Source: Ignavibacteria bacterium UBA6688 (lineage in GTDB: Bacteria; Bacteroidota; Ignavibacteria; UBA10030). From it: a DNA stretch of 22,215 nt. Positions 1 through 6,999 of the stretch are shown in pieces. Below the pieces are notes generated by a model. It saw only the letters and a list, made by a program, of their open reading frames with translations. It was not told the DNA's origin and did not search any database. A program made the translations under genes and the position numbers. Where the stretch lies: positions 1 to 22,215 of the forward strand of contig DKJQ01000158.1 of NCBI GenBank assembly GCA_002454845.1, read 5' to 3'. Within the stretch, counting starts at the first letter, position 1. Each line of letters opens with the position of its first letter.

Positions 1-152
1 TTCAACGATTGCATAAGCGGGATGAGTTTGAAGGAGCCGGTGCAGGGTTGACGATCGTTAAAAAAATTGTTGAGGCCCATGGCGGGCGCATCTGGGTCGA
101 TTCCACTCCGGGCGTCGGGTCGACATTCTTCTTCACCATCCCGAATGTGTAG
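1..152 (+). CDS. Sensor histidine kinase, C-terminal end (partial)
   Basis: Only the last 49 codons lie in the window (reading frame from base 3, stop TAG at 150-152). They encode the end of a HATPase_c catalytic domain. The G2-like glycine box reads GAGAGLTIVKKIVEAHGG and is followed by IWVDS and GVGSTFFFTIP, the usual end of such domains. The opening QRLHKRDEFEG resembles kinases of the phytochrome-associated/Cph1-like class, which are often paired with Rcp1-type regulators, as here. The protein would bind ATP and phosphorylate a histidine; sensor and dimerisation regions are outside the window. It ends 11 bases before the next start, and its stop codon overlaps the AGGAG ribosome-binding site of that regulator, so the two are very likely co-transcribed. 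The second glycine motif is GAGAGL rather than the commoner GTGIGL. Confidence 0.9.
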   Translation, partial: QRLHKRDEFEGAGAGLTIVKKIVEAHGGRIWVDSTPGVGSTFFFTIPNV

Positions 153-163
153 GAGAACGACGA

Positions 164-604
164 GTGGCTGAACAGCGTGCGGCGTTGCGTATTGTGTTGA
201 TCGACGACAATCATGATCATGCACGGATCCTTCAGTGGGCGTTCCAGCAGAACGGATGTCAAGACCGGATTACGTACTTTGACGATGGAAAATCGGCCCT
301 GGACTTTCTTCATTCCCCCGCATGCGATGAACAGGGGAGGCCGGATTTGATTTTCCTCGACCTCAATCTTCCACGCATCGACGGCAGGGAGGTCCTGCGA
401 AGACTGAAAGGGGAGCAGAACACCGTGGGGATTCCCGTGATCATCCTCAGCAGCTCCGATCGGGAAGAAGACGTACGCAAAGCCTATGAGCTCGGTGCGA
501 GCAGCTATGTTTCGAAATCAGCGATCCTCCAGGAATTCGGGAGCGTCGTCAAAACCTTCCAGGATTATTGGTCCACTATTGCCAAACTACCATCACGGAA
601 ATAG
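164..604 (+). CDS. Rcp1/CheY-like single-domain response regulator
   Basis: A 146-residue receiver domain with no output domain. Acidic residues D14-D15 (LIDDN), phospho-acceptor D66 (IFLDLNLP), Ser96/Ser97 (ILSSSD) and K118 (VSKS) are all in place, so the phosphorylation site looks intact. The insertion before the acceptor strand (about residues 50-60) is typical of the Rcp1 subfamily, which acts with phytochrome-like or other hybrid kinases. The start is GTG, supported by AGGAG at 151-155 and by the receiver fold beginning at once. It most likely receives phosphate from the kinase ending at 152 and signals by protein contact. The receiver family assignment is firm; the cognate pairing is inferred from adjacency. 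Confidence 0.92.
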   Translation: MAEQRAALRIVLIDDNHDHARILQWAFQQNGCQDRITYFDDGKSALDFLHSPACDEQGRPDLIFLDLNLPRIDGREVLRRLKGEQNTVGIPVIILSSSDREEDVRKAYELGASSYVSKSAILQEFGSVVKTFQDYWSTIAKLPSRK

Positions 605-606
605 CC

Positions 607-1284
607 ATGCATACACGCCAGCATATTAACGTTCTTCTCATTGAAGACAACGCGGCCTTCGCGAAACTCGTCAAATTGTACCTCGACAAGTATGAAGAGG
701 CGAAGATCGAAGTGGTCTGGAAGGACAACGGGAGCGAAGGAATCGAGGAAGCAGAACGGAACAAGGAGATCCATGTGATCCTCATGGACTATTTCCTGCC
801 AGGGATCAACGGCCTTGAGGTGACGAAGGTTCTGAAGGAGAAGAATATCGACCTCCCCGTTATCTTCCTGACGGTGAACAAGGATATGAACCTTGCCGTT
901 GAAGTGATGAAGCTCGGCGTGGAGGACTATCTCGTCAAGGAGGAAATCAGCACCCCTGTTTTGCCGAAGACCATCATGAGTGTCGTGGAGAAACGAAAAT
1001 ACCAGCTCGAAGTTGCCGAACTGGAAATCCGGAAGAAACGCCTGGAGGCCATGCAGGAGCTTGTGGTCGGCATCAGCGCGGAAGTTACCTCCCCGCTCAA
1101 GAGGATGAAGGAATCGGTGGAACTTCTGCTCCAGAAGGAGCACTCGGAGAAGGCGGTGAAATACCTGGGGATCATCAAGGATAACGTGACCCGGATCGAA
1201 ACAAAGATGGAGAAGCTTCACAACCTCAAGGAAGATAAGACGGTCCAATACATCAAAGATATCCGGATGATTGATCTCTCGTAA
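607..1284 (+). CDS. Response regulator with C-terminal HisKA-like helical region lacking the phospho-His
   Basis: A 225-residue protein starting at ATG 607, two bases after the previous stop. An in-frame GTG at 568 would add 13 residues inside the upstream gene and is less likely. Residues 6-125 form a receiver domain: E13-D14, acceptor D61 (ILMDYFLP), T89 (FLTV) and K111 (LVKEE). Residues 126-150 are a charged, probably coiled-coil linker. Residues 150-207 read like the dimerisation helix of a histidine kinase, with the box VVGISAEVTSPL where active kinases have a His-Glu pair followed by N-P-L. Here Ala158 (codon 1078-1080) occupies the His position, so this part probably cannot be phosphorylated. 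No ATPase domain follows. A possible role is regulating or scaffolding the neighbouring kinase. The receiver call is sure; the degenerate HisKA call is my reading of the motif. Confidence 0.85.
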   Translation: MHTRQHINVLLIEDNAAFAKLVKLYLDKYEEAKIEVVWKDNGSEGIEEAERNKEIHVILMDYFLPGINGLEVTKVLKEKNIDLPVIFLTVNKDMNLAVEVMKLGVEDYLVKEEISTPVLPKTIMSVVEKRKYQLEVAELEIRKKRLEAMQELVVGISAEVTSPLKRMKESVELLLQKEHSEKAVKYLGIIKDNVTRIETKMEKLHNLKEDKTVQYIKDIRMIDLS

Positions 1285-1358
1285 ACAGGCTCCGCGACCG
1301 GACCTCCGAATGTACCTTGGCAGGTACGGTCAAGCGCCGCAGGACAGAAACACAGACT

Positions 1359-2207
1359 ATGAACCTCAAGATTGCAATCGCGCAAGTTGATGCAACGGTC
1401 GGAGACCTGAAGGCAAACCGCGAACGACACCTTGCCCTCATCGACCGGGCTGTGAAACAGGGGGCGCAGCTCATCCTTTTTCCGGAGTTGAGCCTGACGG
1501 GCTACACCCTTCGGGATCTTGCCTGGGAGGTCGCCCTGAATCCCTCCGATCCATTTTTCCGTCCTTTCAAGCAGCGGAGCAAGGCCATTACCATCGTTCT
1601 GGGTTTCGTTGAGAGCGCGCCGGATCATGGAATCTACAATGCCGCACTTGTATTGGAAGACGGAGAAGTGAAGCAGTGTTACAGGAAAATGTACCCCCCA
1701 ACCTACGGAATGTTCGAAGAAGGGCGATACTTCGGGAGGGGGCAACACGTCGCAGCTTTTGATTCAAAGCATGGCCGGTTCGGCGTGCTCATTTGTGAAG
1801 ACCTGTGGCATCCCTCACTTCCCTACCTGCTCAGCCTTGACGGTGCGGAGGCGATCCTGATCCTGACGGCGAGTCCCACGCGGATGGGAGATGGCGCCGG
1901 GGAGCTCAGCACTGCTGCGGTCAACCATGAGCATCTCCGCGTCTATGCACGCCTCTTCAGTTCGTACATTGTCTTTAGTAACAGGGTGGGGTTCGAGGAT
2001 GGCGTCAACTTTTGGGGAGGTTCCGCCGTGGCCGGCCCCGGTGGCGATCTGCTCGCCCAGGCACCATACTTCGAGGAGGATCTTCTGTTCGCACGACTTG
2101 ATGCGCAAGAAGTGCAGCGAGCCAGACGATTCTCAAGGCATTTCCTCGATGAGAACATTGATCTTGTTCAGAGAACCCTTCAACGCATTTCAGCCAAACG
2201 ATCCTGA
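1359..2207 (+). CDS. Carbon-nitrogen hydrolase, NAD+ synthetase glutaminase-like, stand-alone
   Basis: A 282-residue nitrilase-superfamily enzyme. The catalytic triad is visible: E43 (LFPELSLTGY), K110 (CYRKMYPPTYG) and C146 (GVLICEDLW). LTGYTLRDL and KMYPPTYGMFEEGRYF resemble the N-terminal glutaminase half of glutamine-dependent NAD+ synthetase, but there is no C-terminal synthetase domain, since the protein stops at family length. It should hydrolyse an amide or transfer its nitrogen in the cytoplasm; the substrate cannot be named. The ATG at 1359 places the first beta strand (LKIAIAQVDATVGD) at the N-terminus. A TTG at 1317 would add 14 unconserved residues. A purine-rich AGGACAG lies 5' of the start at slightly long spacing. 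It follows the two-component genes by 74 bases. Confidence 0.87.
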   Translation: MNLKIAIAQVDATVGDLKANRERHLALIDRAVKQGAQLILFPELSLTGYTLRDLAWEVALNPSDPFFRPFKQRSKAITIVLGFVESAPDHGIYNAALVLEDGEVKQCYRKMYPPTYGMFEEGRYFGRGQHVAAFDSKHGRFGVLICEDLWHPSLPYLLSLDGAEAILILTASPTRMGDGAGELSTAAVNHEHLRVYARLFSSYIVFSNRVGFEDGVNFWGGSAVAGPGGDLLAQAPYFEEDLLFARLDAQEVQRARRFSRHFLDENIDLVQRTLQRISAKRS

Positions 2208-2285
2208 TCTTAAGCCCCCGCAAGCATAACCGCCTCGCTCTTCCTTTTTGTAATGTCCTTCGTAGCAACAAGAAACAAAGTGCCC

Positions 2286-2297
2286 CGGAAACGTTTG
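2286..2297. promoter_or_regulatory. Putative operator, copy 1 (AAACGTTT palindrome)
   Basis: CGGAAACGTTTG contains the perfect 8-base palindrome AAACGTTT and overlaps the TTTG element of the predicted htpX promoter. A second copy sits exactly 50 bp downstream, identical at 11 of 12 bases. The CG-centred core resembles operators of LacI-family repressors such as PurR. No such regulator gene is in the window, so the binding protein is unknown. Confidence 0.35.
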
Positions 2298-2325
2298 TTT
2301 ACTAAGCCTTTTTTTTATAAATTTG
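2294..2325 (+). promoter_or_regulatory. Putative Bacteroidota-type promoter of htpX
   Basis: TTTG at 2294-2297 and TAAATTTG at 2318-2325 are separated by 20 bases, which fits the primary sigma consensus of Bacteroidota (TTTG, about 19-21 bases, TAnnTTTG). An A/T-rich stretch with eight T residues lies between them. The predicted start is near 2332, giving a leader of about 45 nt before the htpX ATG at 2377. The match is by eye. Confidence 0.5.
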
Positions 2326-2335
2326 TTATTCAAAG

Positions 2336-2347
2336 CGTAAACGTTTG
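2336..2347. promoter_or_regulatory. Putative operator, copy 2 (AAACGTTT palindrome)
   Basis: CGTAAACGTTTG is the second copy of the 12-mer at 2286-2297. It lies just downstream of the predicted transcription start of htpX. Two copies flanking a promoter would suit cooperative or looping repression. Function is inferred only from sequence and geometry. Confidence 0.35.
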
Positions 2348-2376
2348 AATGAAGTTGCTGCGAGGTGAGGTAACTC

Positions 2377-3231
2377 ATGAATATGGTGAAGACAGTGGGT
2401 CTCATGGTTCTGATGATGGGACTCCTGATGTTCATTGGCCAATGGTTCGGGGGAGAACAGGGGTTGTTTTTGGCCTTTGCATTCTCCCTGGCGATGAACT
2501 TTGGCATGTATTGGTTTTCTGACAAAATCGTCCTCATGACGTACCGGGCGAAAGAAGTGAAAGAGCAGGATGCACCCAAATTGTACGGCATTGTCCGAAA
2601 GCTGGCCCTCCAGGCCGAGCTCCCGATGCCCAAGGTCTATATCATCCCCGGGCAAACACCGAATGCCTTTGCCACCGGGCGTAATCCGGACCACGCCGCG
2701 GTCGCTGCCACGGAAGGGATTCTCCACACCCTAAGTGATGACGAACTTGAAGGGGTGATGGCGCATGAGCTGGCGCACGTTAAGCACAGAGATATCCTGA
2801 TCGGAACAATTGTTGCTGCCATGGCCGGGGCGATCACGTTTTTGACGCGCATGGCGATGTGGGCATCTCTCTTTTCGGGCGGGAGCCGTGACCGGGAGAA
2901 CTCCAACCCGATCGGTGAAATCCTCCTGCTGATCCTCGCCCCCATTGCGGCCATGCTGATCCAGTTTGCAGTGTCACGTTCCCGGGAATTTGCTGCGGAT
3001 GCCGCCGGGGCCAGGATATGTGGCAAGCCCTTGAGTCTTGCCAACGCCCTGCGGAAACTCCATGCCGGTGTCGAACGGATCCCCATGGAAAACGCGGGAA
3101 CGGCGACTGCACATATGTTTATCGTCAACCTATTGCGGGGTGGGGGCATGATGAAGCTGTTCTCCACGCACCCGCCGATGGAAGAGCGGGTTTCACGATT
3201 GGAGCAACTTGCGATGGGCGGACTCTCCTAG
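2377..3231 (+). CDS. htpX: HtpX-family membrane zinc metalloprotease (M48)
   Basis: A 284-residue M48B peptidase of the cytoplasmic membrane that degrades misfolded membrane proteins. Two hydrophobic segments open the protein (about 6-21 and 29-48). The zinc site is H130-E-L-A-H134 (VMAHELAHVKHRD), with the third ligand E204 in SREFAADAAGA. Two further membrane segments lie around 140-165 and 180-198. The motifs PNAFATG and STHPPMEERV are characteristic of HtpX. The ATG at 2377 follows GAGGTGAGG at 2362-2370. It is the first gene of a long same-strand block and has its own predicted promoter with paired palindromes. In Escherichia coli htpX belongs to envelope-stress regulons; the candidate control sites here look different. 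Confidence 0.95.
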   Translation: MNMVKTVGLMVLMMGLLMFIGQWFGGEQGLFLAFAFSLAMNFGMYWFSDKIVLMTYRAKEVKEQDAPKLYGIVRKLALQAELPMPKVYIIPGQTPNAFATGRNPDHAAVAATEGILHTLSDDELEGVMAHELAHVKHRDILIGTIVAAMAGAITFLTRMAMWASLFSGGSRDRENSNPIGEILLLILAPIAAMLIQFAVSRSREFAADAAGARICGKPLSLANALRKLHAGVERIPMENAGTATAHMFIVNLLRGGGMMKLFSTHPPMEERVSRLEQLAMGGLS

Positions 3232-3255
3232 TTCCTCAACCAACAAAAGGAAGGC

Positions 3256-4548
3256 ATGAGCACACAGCAGCCGTTTGTCTACCGGGAGCCCGCACCGATT
3301 CTCGATAAGGAGAATCCGTTTGAATCGATGATGCAGCGTTTTGACGTTGCCGCGCATCTGCTGAACCTGGAGCCCGGCGTGTACGAATATTTGAAAACTC
3401 CCGTTCGCCAGATTATTGTCTCGATCCCCATTGCCATGGATAATGGGGAGGTCAAGGTATTCGAAGGGTTCCGCGTCATCCACAACGATATTCTCGGCCC
3501 TTCCAAGGGAGGAATACGGTATGCTCCGGATGTGAACCTGGATGAGATGAAGGCCCTTGCTGCCTGGATGACATGGAAGTGCGCGATTATGAATATTCCG
3601 TTTGGAGGGGCAAAAGGAGGGGTGCGTTGCGATCCTTCAAAACTGAGCCCACTCCAGCTGGAGAAGATTACCCGCCGTTATACGTCGAACCTGATCGATA
3701 CGTTTGGTCCTGATCGCGACGTCCCTGCCCCCGATATGAACACCAACGAGCAGGTGATGGCGTGGGTCATGGACACGTACAGCATGCATATGCGAAAGAC
3801 GGAACCTGCCGTGGTGACGGGTAAGCCGTTGCTGTTGGGAGGATCGCTGGGACGGAGGGAGGCCACGGGTCGGGGATGCATGATCTCGGCTCTTTCCGCC
3901 ATGGAGAAACTCGGCATGAAGCCGAAGGACACGACGGTGGTCGTTCAGGGATTCGGTAATGTCGGCTCCATCACCGCTCAACTCCTAAGAGAACAGGGAT
4001 GCAGGATCGTCGGTGTCGGGGATGTCAGTGGCGCGTTCTACAACAAGAAGGGAATTGATATCGAGAAAGCACTGGATTGGGTCAAGACGAACCGGACGCT
4101 GGCGGGATTTCCAGGGGCAGAAGAAATTGAACAGGATGCGTTATTGGAACTGGGGTGCGATGTGCTTGTTCCGGCTGCCAAAGAGGATCAAATCACGCAT
4201 CGGAATGCAGGGAAGATCAAAGCCAGGATCATTGTGGAGGGAGCGAACGGTCCCACCACCGCGAAAGCCGATCCGATCCTCCAGGAAAAAGGGATTCTCG
4301 TAGTTCCCGATATTCTCGCGAATGCGGGGGGAGTAACCGTTTCGTATTTCGAATGGGTGCAGGATCGTGTCGGATATTTCTGGTCGCTCGACCGTGTCAA
4401 CGGCCGTCTGGAACGAATGATGAAGGAAGCTTTCCACTCCGTGTACTCCACCGCGGAAAAGTATAAAGTACCGCTCAGGATCGGGGCATACATCCTCGCA
4501 ATCGATAAGGTTGCCCGGACGCTCAAGCTGCGCGGAATATACGCATAA
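3256..4548 (+). CDS. Glu/Leu/Phe/Val dehydrogenase family, probable glutamate dehydrogenase
   Basis: A 430-residue cytoplasmic enzyme that reversibly converts glutamate to 2-oxoglutarate and ammonia using NAD(P). The N-terminal substrate domain has K84 (GPSKGGIRY), K108 and catalytic K120 (PFGGAKGGV), with catalytic-type D160 in PAPDMNT. The Rossmann domain begins at VVVQGFGNVGS (GxGxxG-type at 232-237). ILANAGGVTVSYFEWVQ is also typical of glutamate dehydrogenases. Length fits the hexameric bacterial and archaeal class of about 420 residues. The start ATG 3256 has a strong AAAGGAAGG ribosome-binding site. It lies 24 bases after htpX and 4 bases before the next gene. I cannot decide cofactor preference (NAD or NADP) from sequence alone. 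Confidence 0.93.
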   Translation: MSTQQPFVYREPAPILDKENPFESMMQRFDVAAHLLNLEPGVYEYLKTPVRQIIVSIPIAMDNGEVKVFEGFRVIHNDILGPSKGGIRYAPDVNLDEMKALAAWMTWKCAIMNIPFGGAKGGVRCDPSKLSPLQLEKITRRYTSNLIDTFGPDRDVPAPDMNTNEQVMAWVMDTYSMHMRKTEPAVVTGKPLLLGGSLGRREATGRGCMISALSAMEKLGMKPKDTTVVVQGFGNVGSITAQLLREQGCRIVGVGDVSGAFYNKKGIDIEKALDWVKTNRTLAGFPGAEEIEQDALLELGCDVLVPAAKEDQITHRNAGKIKARIIVEGANGPTTAKADPILQEKGILVVPDILANAGGVTVSYFEWVQDRVGYFWSLDRVNGRLERMMKEAFHSVYSTAEKYKVPLRIGAYILAIDKVARTLKLRGIYA

Positions 4549-4552
4549 CTCC

Positions 4553-5140
4553 ATGATTCGTGTCCCCCTTTTTCTCCGTGCTTTAGTTCTCGCCCTGTTG
4601 ATGCATCTCCTTTTCGGGATGTCCATGGCGCAGGGAACAGGAGAAACCGCAGGGCTCGTCCGTGCCCAGGTGCGCTCGCTGGGAAGCGACATGGGGAGAG
4701 CGAGCAAGCAGAAAATTCCCGTGCCGGCTATGTTGCAGTTGCGGGTGGAAGCAAGTTCCGGTAAGACACTGATCGAGAACGCTCTCATCGAAGGCTTGAC
4801 CGGAACGGGATACGGGATACGTCTCTCAGGGATTGAACAAAGCGCCGCGGTACTGCACGTTCTGGTGATGAAGCAGGGTGTTCAGCACCAGGAGTTGGCG
4901 GGTGCAGGTTTTGAAAGAACCATTCGCAGCGATCTGGATGCCCGTCTCGAATTTGATGATGGGAGTGTTTTTGTCCTGGGGTCCTTTTCAGCGGAGGCCC
5001 GCGACACCGTACTGCAACGGGATGGTCTCTTCTTATCGGATGATCCGACTTCATCGTTCCTGGACAAGGTGGCCGGTCCGGTTTTCCTGATCACGGGTGC
5101 GTTCCTGATCGTCTATTTGTTTTTTACGGTGAGAAGTTGA
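4553..5140 (+). CDS. Conserved-looking exported protein with C-terminal membrane anchor, function unknown
   Basis: A 195-residue protein I do not recognise. Residues 1-26 look like a cleavable signal peptide: MIRVPLFLR, a hydrophobic stretch, and a probable cut after MSMA. The body (about 40-170) alternates polar and apolar residues in a beta-rich way. A second hydrophobic stretch at 173-192 would be a membrane anchor with only a few residues (VRS) after it, leaving most of the protein in the periplasm. The ATG at 4553 is preferred to a GTG at 4511 inside the dehydrogenase gene because it puts the signal peptide at the N-terminus. Its TGA overlaps the TTG start of the next gene, so the two are probably translationally coupled. 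Its place between metabolic and envelope genes gives no firm function. Confidence 0.7.
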   Translation: MIRVPLFLRALVLALLMHLLFGMSMAQGTGETAGLVRAQVRSLGSDMGRASKQKIPVPAMLQLRVEASSGKTLIENALIEGLTGTGYGIRLSGIEQSAAVLHVLVMKQGVQHQELAGAGFERTIRSDLDARLEFDDGSVFVLGSFSAEARDTVLQRDGLFLSDDPTSSFLDKVAGPVFLITGAFLIVYLFFTVRS

Positions 5141-6177
5141 GAACCAGGTTTCCGCTCTGGCTGGGAGGCCTTGCCGTCGTCTACTGCATGATGTTGCACG
5201 GACAGGGCTCGCTCGCATCGCAGCGATTGAAGCTTCTCGCCTTTGGCGATGTCAACCTTGGTCGTGTGGTGGGTAAGCAGTTGCTCAAGGGTGACCTTGA
5301 CTACCCGTTCCGCTTTGTGAAGGACACATTGCTTCAGGCAGACGTCGTCTTTATTAACCTGGAGAGTCCGTTGACCGACCAGGGAGGAGAGACTCAGCAC
5401 CCGGGGGACAACCTGGTTTTTTGCGGTCCTCCCGAAGGAGCGGAAGCCCTTCGCAGGGCTGGGGTGACGGTGGCTTCCACGGGAAATAACCACGCGTATG
5501 ACTATCGGATGCGCGCGCTTGAGGAGACGCTGGAGAATTTACAGACGATGGGAATCGTTTCCGCCGGTACAGCGAGGGATTCTACGTCTCTCTTTCCTCC
5601 CGCCATCGTGGAGAAGAACGGAATCCGGATCGCCTTCCTGGCGTACACACAGTTTGTCAACGTCCCCGGTCCCTGGCGGGGAAGGATTTCCTTGTTCGAA
5701 GAGAAGCGGGCGCGTCGCGAGTTAGCGGAGGCAAGGAAAATATCGGATATTGTCATTGCGAGCCTCCATGGCGGTGTGGAATATGCCGATCGTCCTCCCC
5801 AGGGGACGCTTGCGCAGTTCCGTTTTCTCATTGATGAGGGGGCGGATCTTGTCCTGGGCCATCATCCGCATGTCCCGCAGGGGGTTGAGCGATACCGGTC
5901 CAAATATATATTTTACTCCCTGGGGAACTTCGTTTTCTCCCAACCGCAACTGGAGTGGACCCAGAGATCGTTTGGCCTCGAGGTGGGGGTCCGGAAGGAC
6001 CCGAGCGGAACCCGCATTGACTGGCTCCGATTGTTGCCCTTGCGTGCTGCAAAACAGCCGTTCTTTCTGAACGATTCCGTTCAGCAGTTGGAGATTATCG
6101 AGAAGATTCAATCGTTGTCTAATGTCGAAATTCGGGAAGAGAGGGATGGATATTTTGTTCAACTTCAACAACGGTAA
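5137..6177 (+). CDS. CapA-family exported protein (metallophosphatase-like fold)
   Basis: A 346-residue protein of the CapA (PGA_cap) family, related to calcineurin-like phosphoesterases. Motif residues are D38 (AFGDVNLGR), N74 and E76 (NLESPLT), N118-H119 (TGNNHAYDY), H211 (SLHGGVEY) and H242/H243/H245 (GHHPHVPQG), which should bind metal. Bacillus CapA acts in poly-gamma-glutamate export, but most relatives in other phyla have no proven role, and no capB or capC is present here. The predicted start is TTG 5137, overlapping the previous stop as TTGA. It is chosen because residues 1-28 then form a complete signal peptide (RTR, hydrophobic core, GQGSLAS); the next ATGs would cut that peptide. 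GGTGAG lies unusually close to the start, so the start is less sure than the gene. Confidence 0.85.
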   Translation: MRTRFPLWLGGLAVVYCMMLHGQGSLASQRLKLLAFGDVNLGRVVGKQLLKGDLDYPFRFVKDTLLQADVVFINLESPLTDQGGETQHPGDNLVFCGPPEGAEALRRAGVTVASTGNNHAYDYRMRALEETLENLQTMGIVSAGTARDSTSLFPPAIVEKNGIRIAFLAYTQFVNVPGPWRGRISLFEEKRARRELAEARKISDIVIASLHGGVEYADRPPQGTLAQFRFLIDEGADLVLGHHPHVPQGVERYRSKYIFYSLGNFVFSQPQLEWTQRSFGLEVGVRKDPSGTRIDWLRLLPLRAAKQPFFLNDSVQQLEIIEKIQSLSNVEIREERDGYFVQLQQR

Positions 6178-6997
6178 ACACCTGCGCTGGATCTTTCTGA
6201 TCGTCGTCACCTCCATGGTCCTCGACGGATGCGCGGCGAGTGACGAACTGCAGCAACTCACCGCGGATGAGCGGTTTAAGATCGCCGTGGAGAAATTCAC
6301 CAATGGCGACTATCTTGAAGCCATCGAGGATTTCAAGATCGTCACCCTCCAGTTCCAGGGAAGCGGCCTGGCAGACGATGCCCAGTTCTATGTTGCAGAG
6401 TGCTACTTCATGCGGGAGCAATACCTCCTCGCAGCGTATGAATATGAAGCACTCACCCGGACGATGCCGACGAGCGAATTCGTTTCGCAAGCCCGGTACC
6501 GAAAGGCGCTCTGCTACTACTTGAGTTCTCCTGCCTCGTACCTCGACCAGGAAAACACCCGCAAAGCGATCGACGAGTTTCAGACGTTCATAGAGTATCA
6601 TCCCACCGACTCGTTAGTCCCGGGCGCCGAGGCTAAGATCGGAGAGTTACACGCGAAGCTTGCCCGGAAGGAATTTGAAAATGGCATGATCTACATGAAG
6701 ATGGAGTACTACAGGGCGGCCATCAACTCCTTCGAGCATGTACTGGAAAAGTACTATGATTCGCCGTACGCCGAACACTCCCAATTGAAAAAGGCGGAGG
6801 CGATGTACTACAGGAACCGGCTGGATGAGGCCCGGGTGGAGCTTGAAAAGTTCTTCCTGAAATACCCTCAGAGTTCCCTGAAAGCAGAAGCTGAGCAGCT
6901 TCAGCGGTACATACTCCAGAAACAAGAGGACAAAGCCCCCAACGCGGCCACCGAACAATCAAACAAGCAGCAATCCCAATTGCTCCGGAGTCAATAG
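6146..6997 (+). CDS. bamD: Outer membrane protein assembly factor BamD (lipoprotein)
   Basis: A 283-residue lipoprotein with tetratricopeptide-like repeats, part of the BAM machinery that inserts beta-barrel proteins into the outer membrane. The signal sequence ends in VLDGC, with the lipidated Cys at 29. Asp at -2 is unusual for a lipobox. TPR-like helical pairs run from about 38 to 255, for example FTNGDYLEAIEDFK, YFMREQYLLAAYEYE, ARKAIDEF-type and YRAAINSFEHVLEKY segments. The low-complexity Q/N/K-rich tail is not conserved-looking. The ATG at 6146 directly follows GGAAGAGAGGG and lies within the end of the capA-like gene (32 bases of overlap). An upstream ATG at 6122 adds charged residues before the signal and is less likely. 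The next gene starts two bases after the stop. Confidence 0.88.
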   Translation: MDILFNFNNGKHLRWIFLIVVTSMVLDGCAASDELQQLTADERFKIAVEKFTNGDYLEAIEDFKIVTLQFQGSGLADDAQFYVAECYFMREQYLLAAYEYEALTRTMPTSEFVSQARYRKALCYYLSSPASYLDQENTRKAIDEFQTFIEYHPTDSLVPGAEAKIGELHAKLARKEFENGMIYMKMEYYRAAINSFEHVLEKYYDSPYAEHSQLKKAEAMYYRNRLDEARVELEKFFLKYPQSSLKAEAEQLQRYILQKQEDKAPNAATEQSNKQQSQLLRSQ

Positions 6998-6999
6998 CG

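Noticed and set aside
565..1248. Antisense open frame of 227 codons opposite the second response regulator
   Set aside because: Shadow of the receiver gene; no family motifs and no sensible ribosome-binding site context.
1296..1331. Imperfect hairpin (GACCG/CGGTC with inner GTACC/GGTAC) between the response regulator and the hydrolase
   Set aside because: Short, interrupted stem with no T-run; not convincing as a terminator or regulatory element.
2208..2285. Possible terminator after the hydrolase gene
   Set aside because: The region has a short T-run (CTTTTTG) but no stable stem before it.
6122..6145. Upstream ATG for bamD
   Set aside because: It adds a charged stretch before the lipoprotein signal, and the ATG at 6146 has an adjacent GGAAGAGAGGG.
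5137..6177. Reading the CapA-like gene as evidence of a poly-gamma-glutamate capsule locus
   Set aside because: No capB, capC or pgs partner genes are nearby, and most CapA-family members outside Bacillus are uncharacterised.
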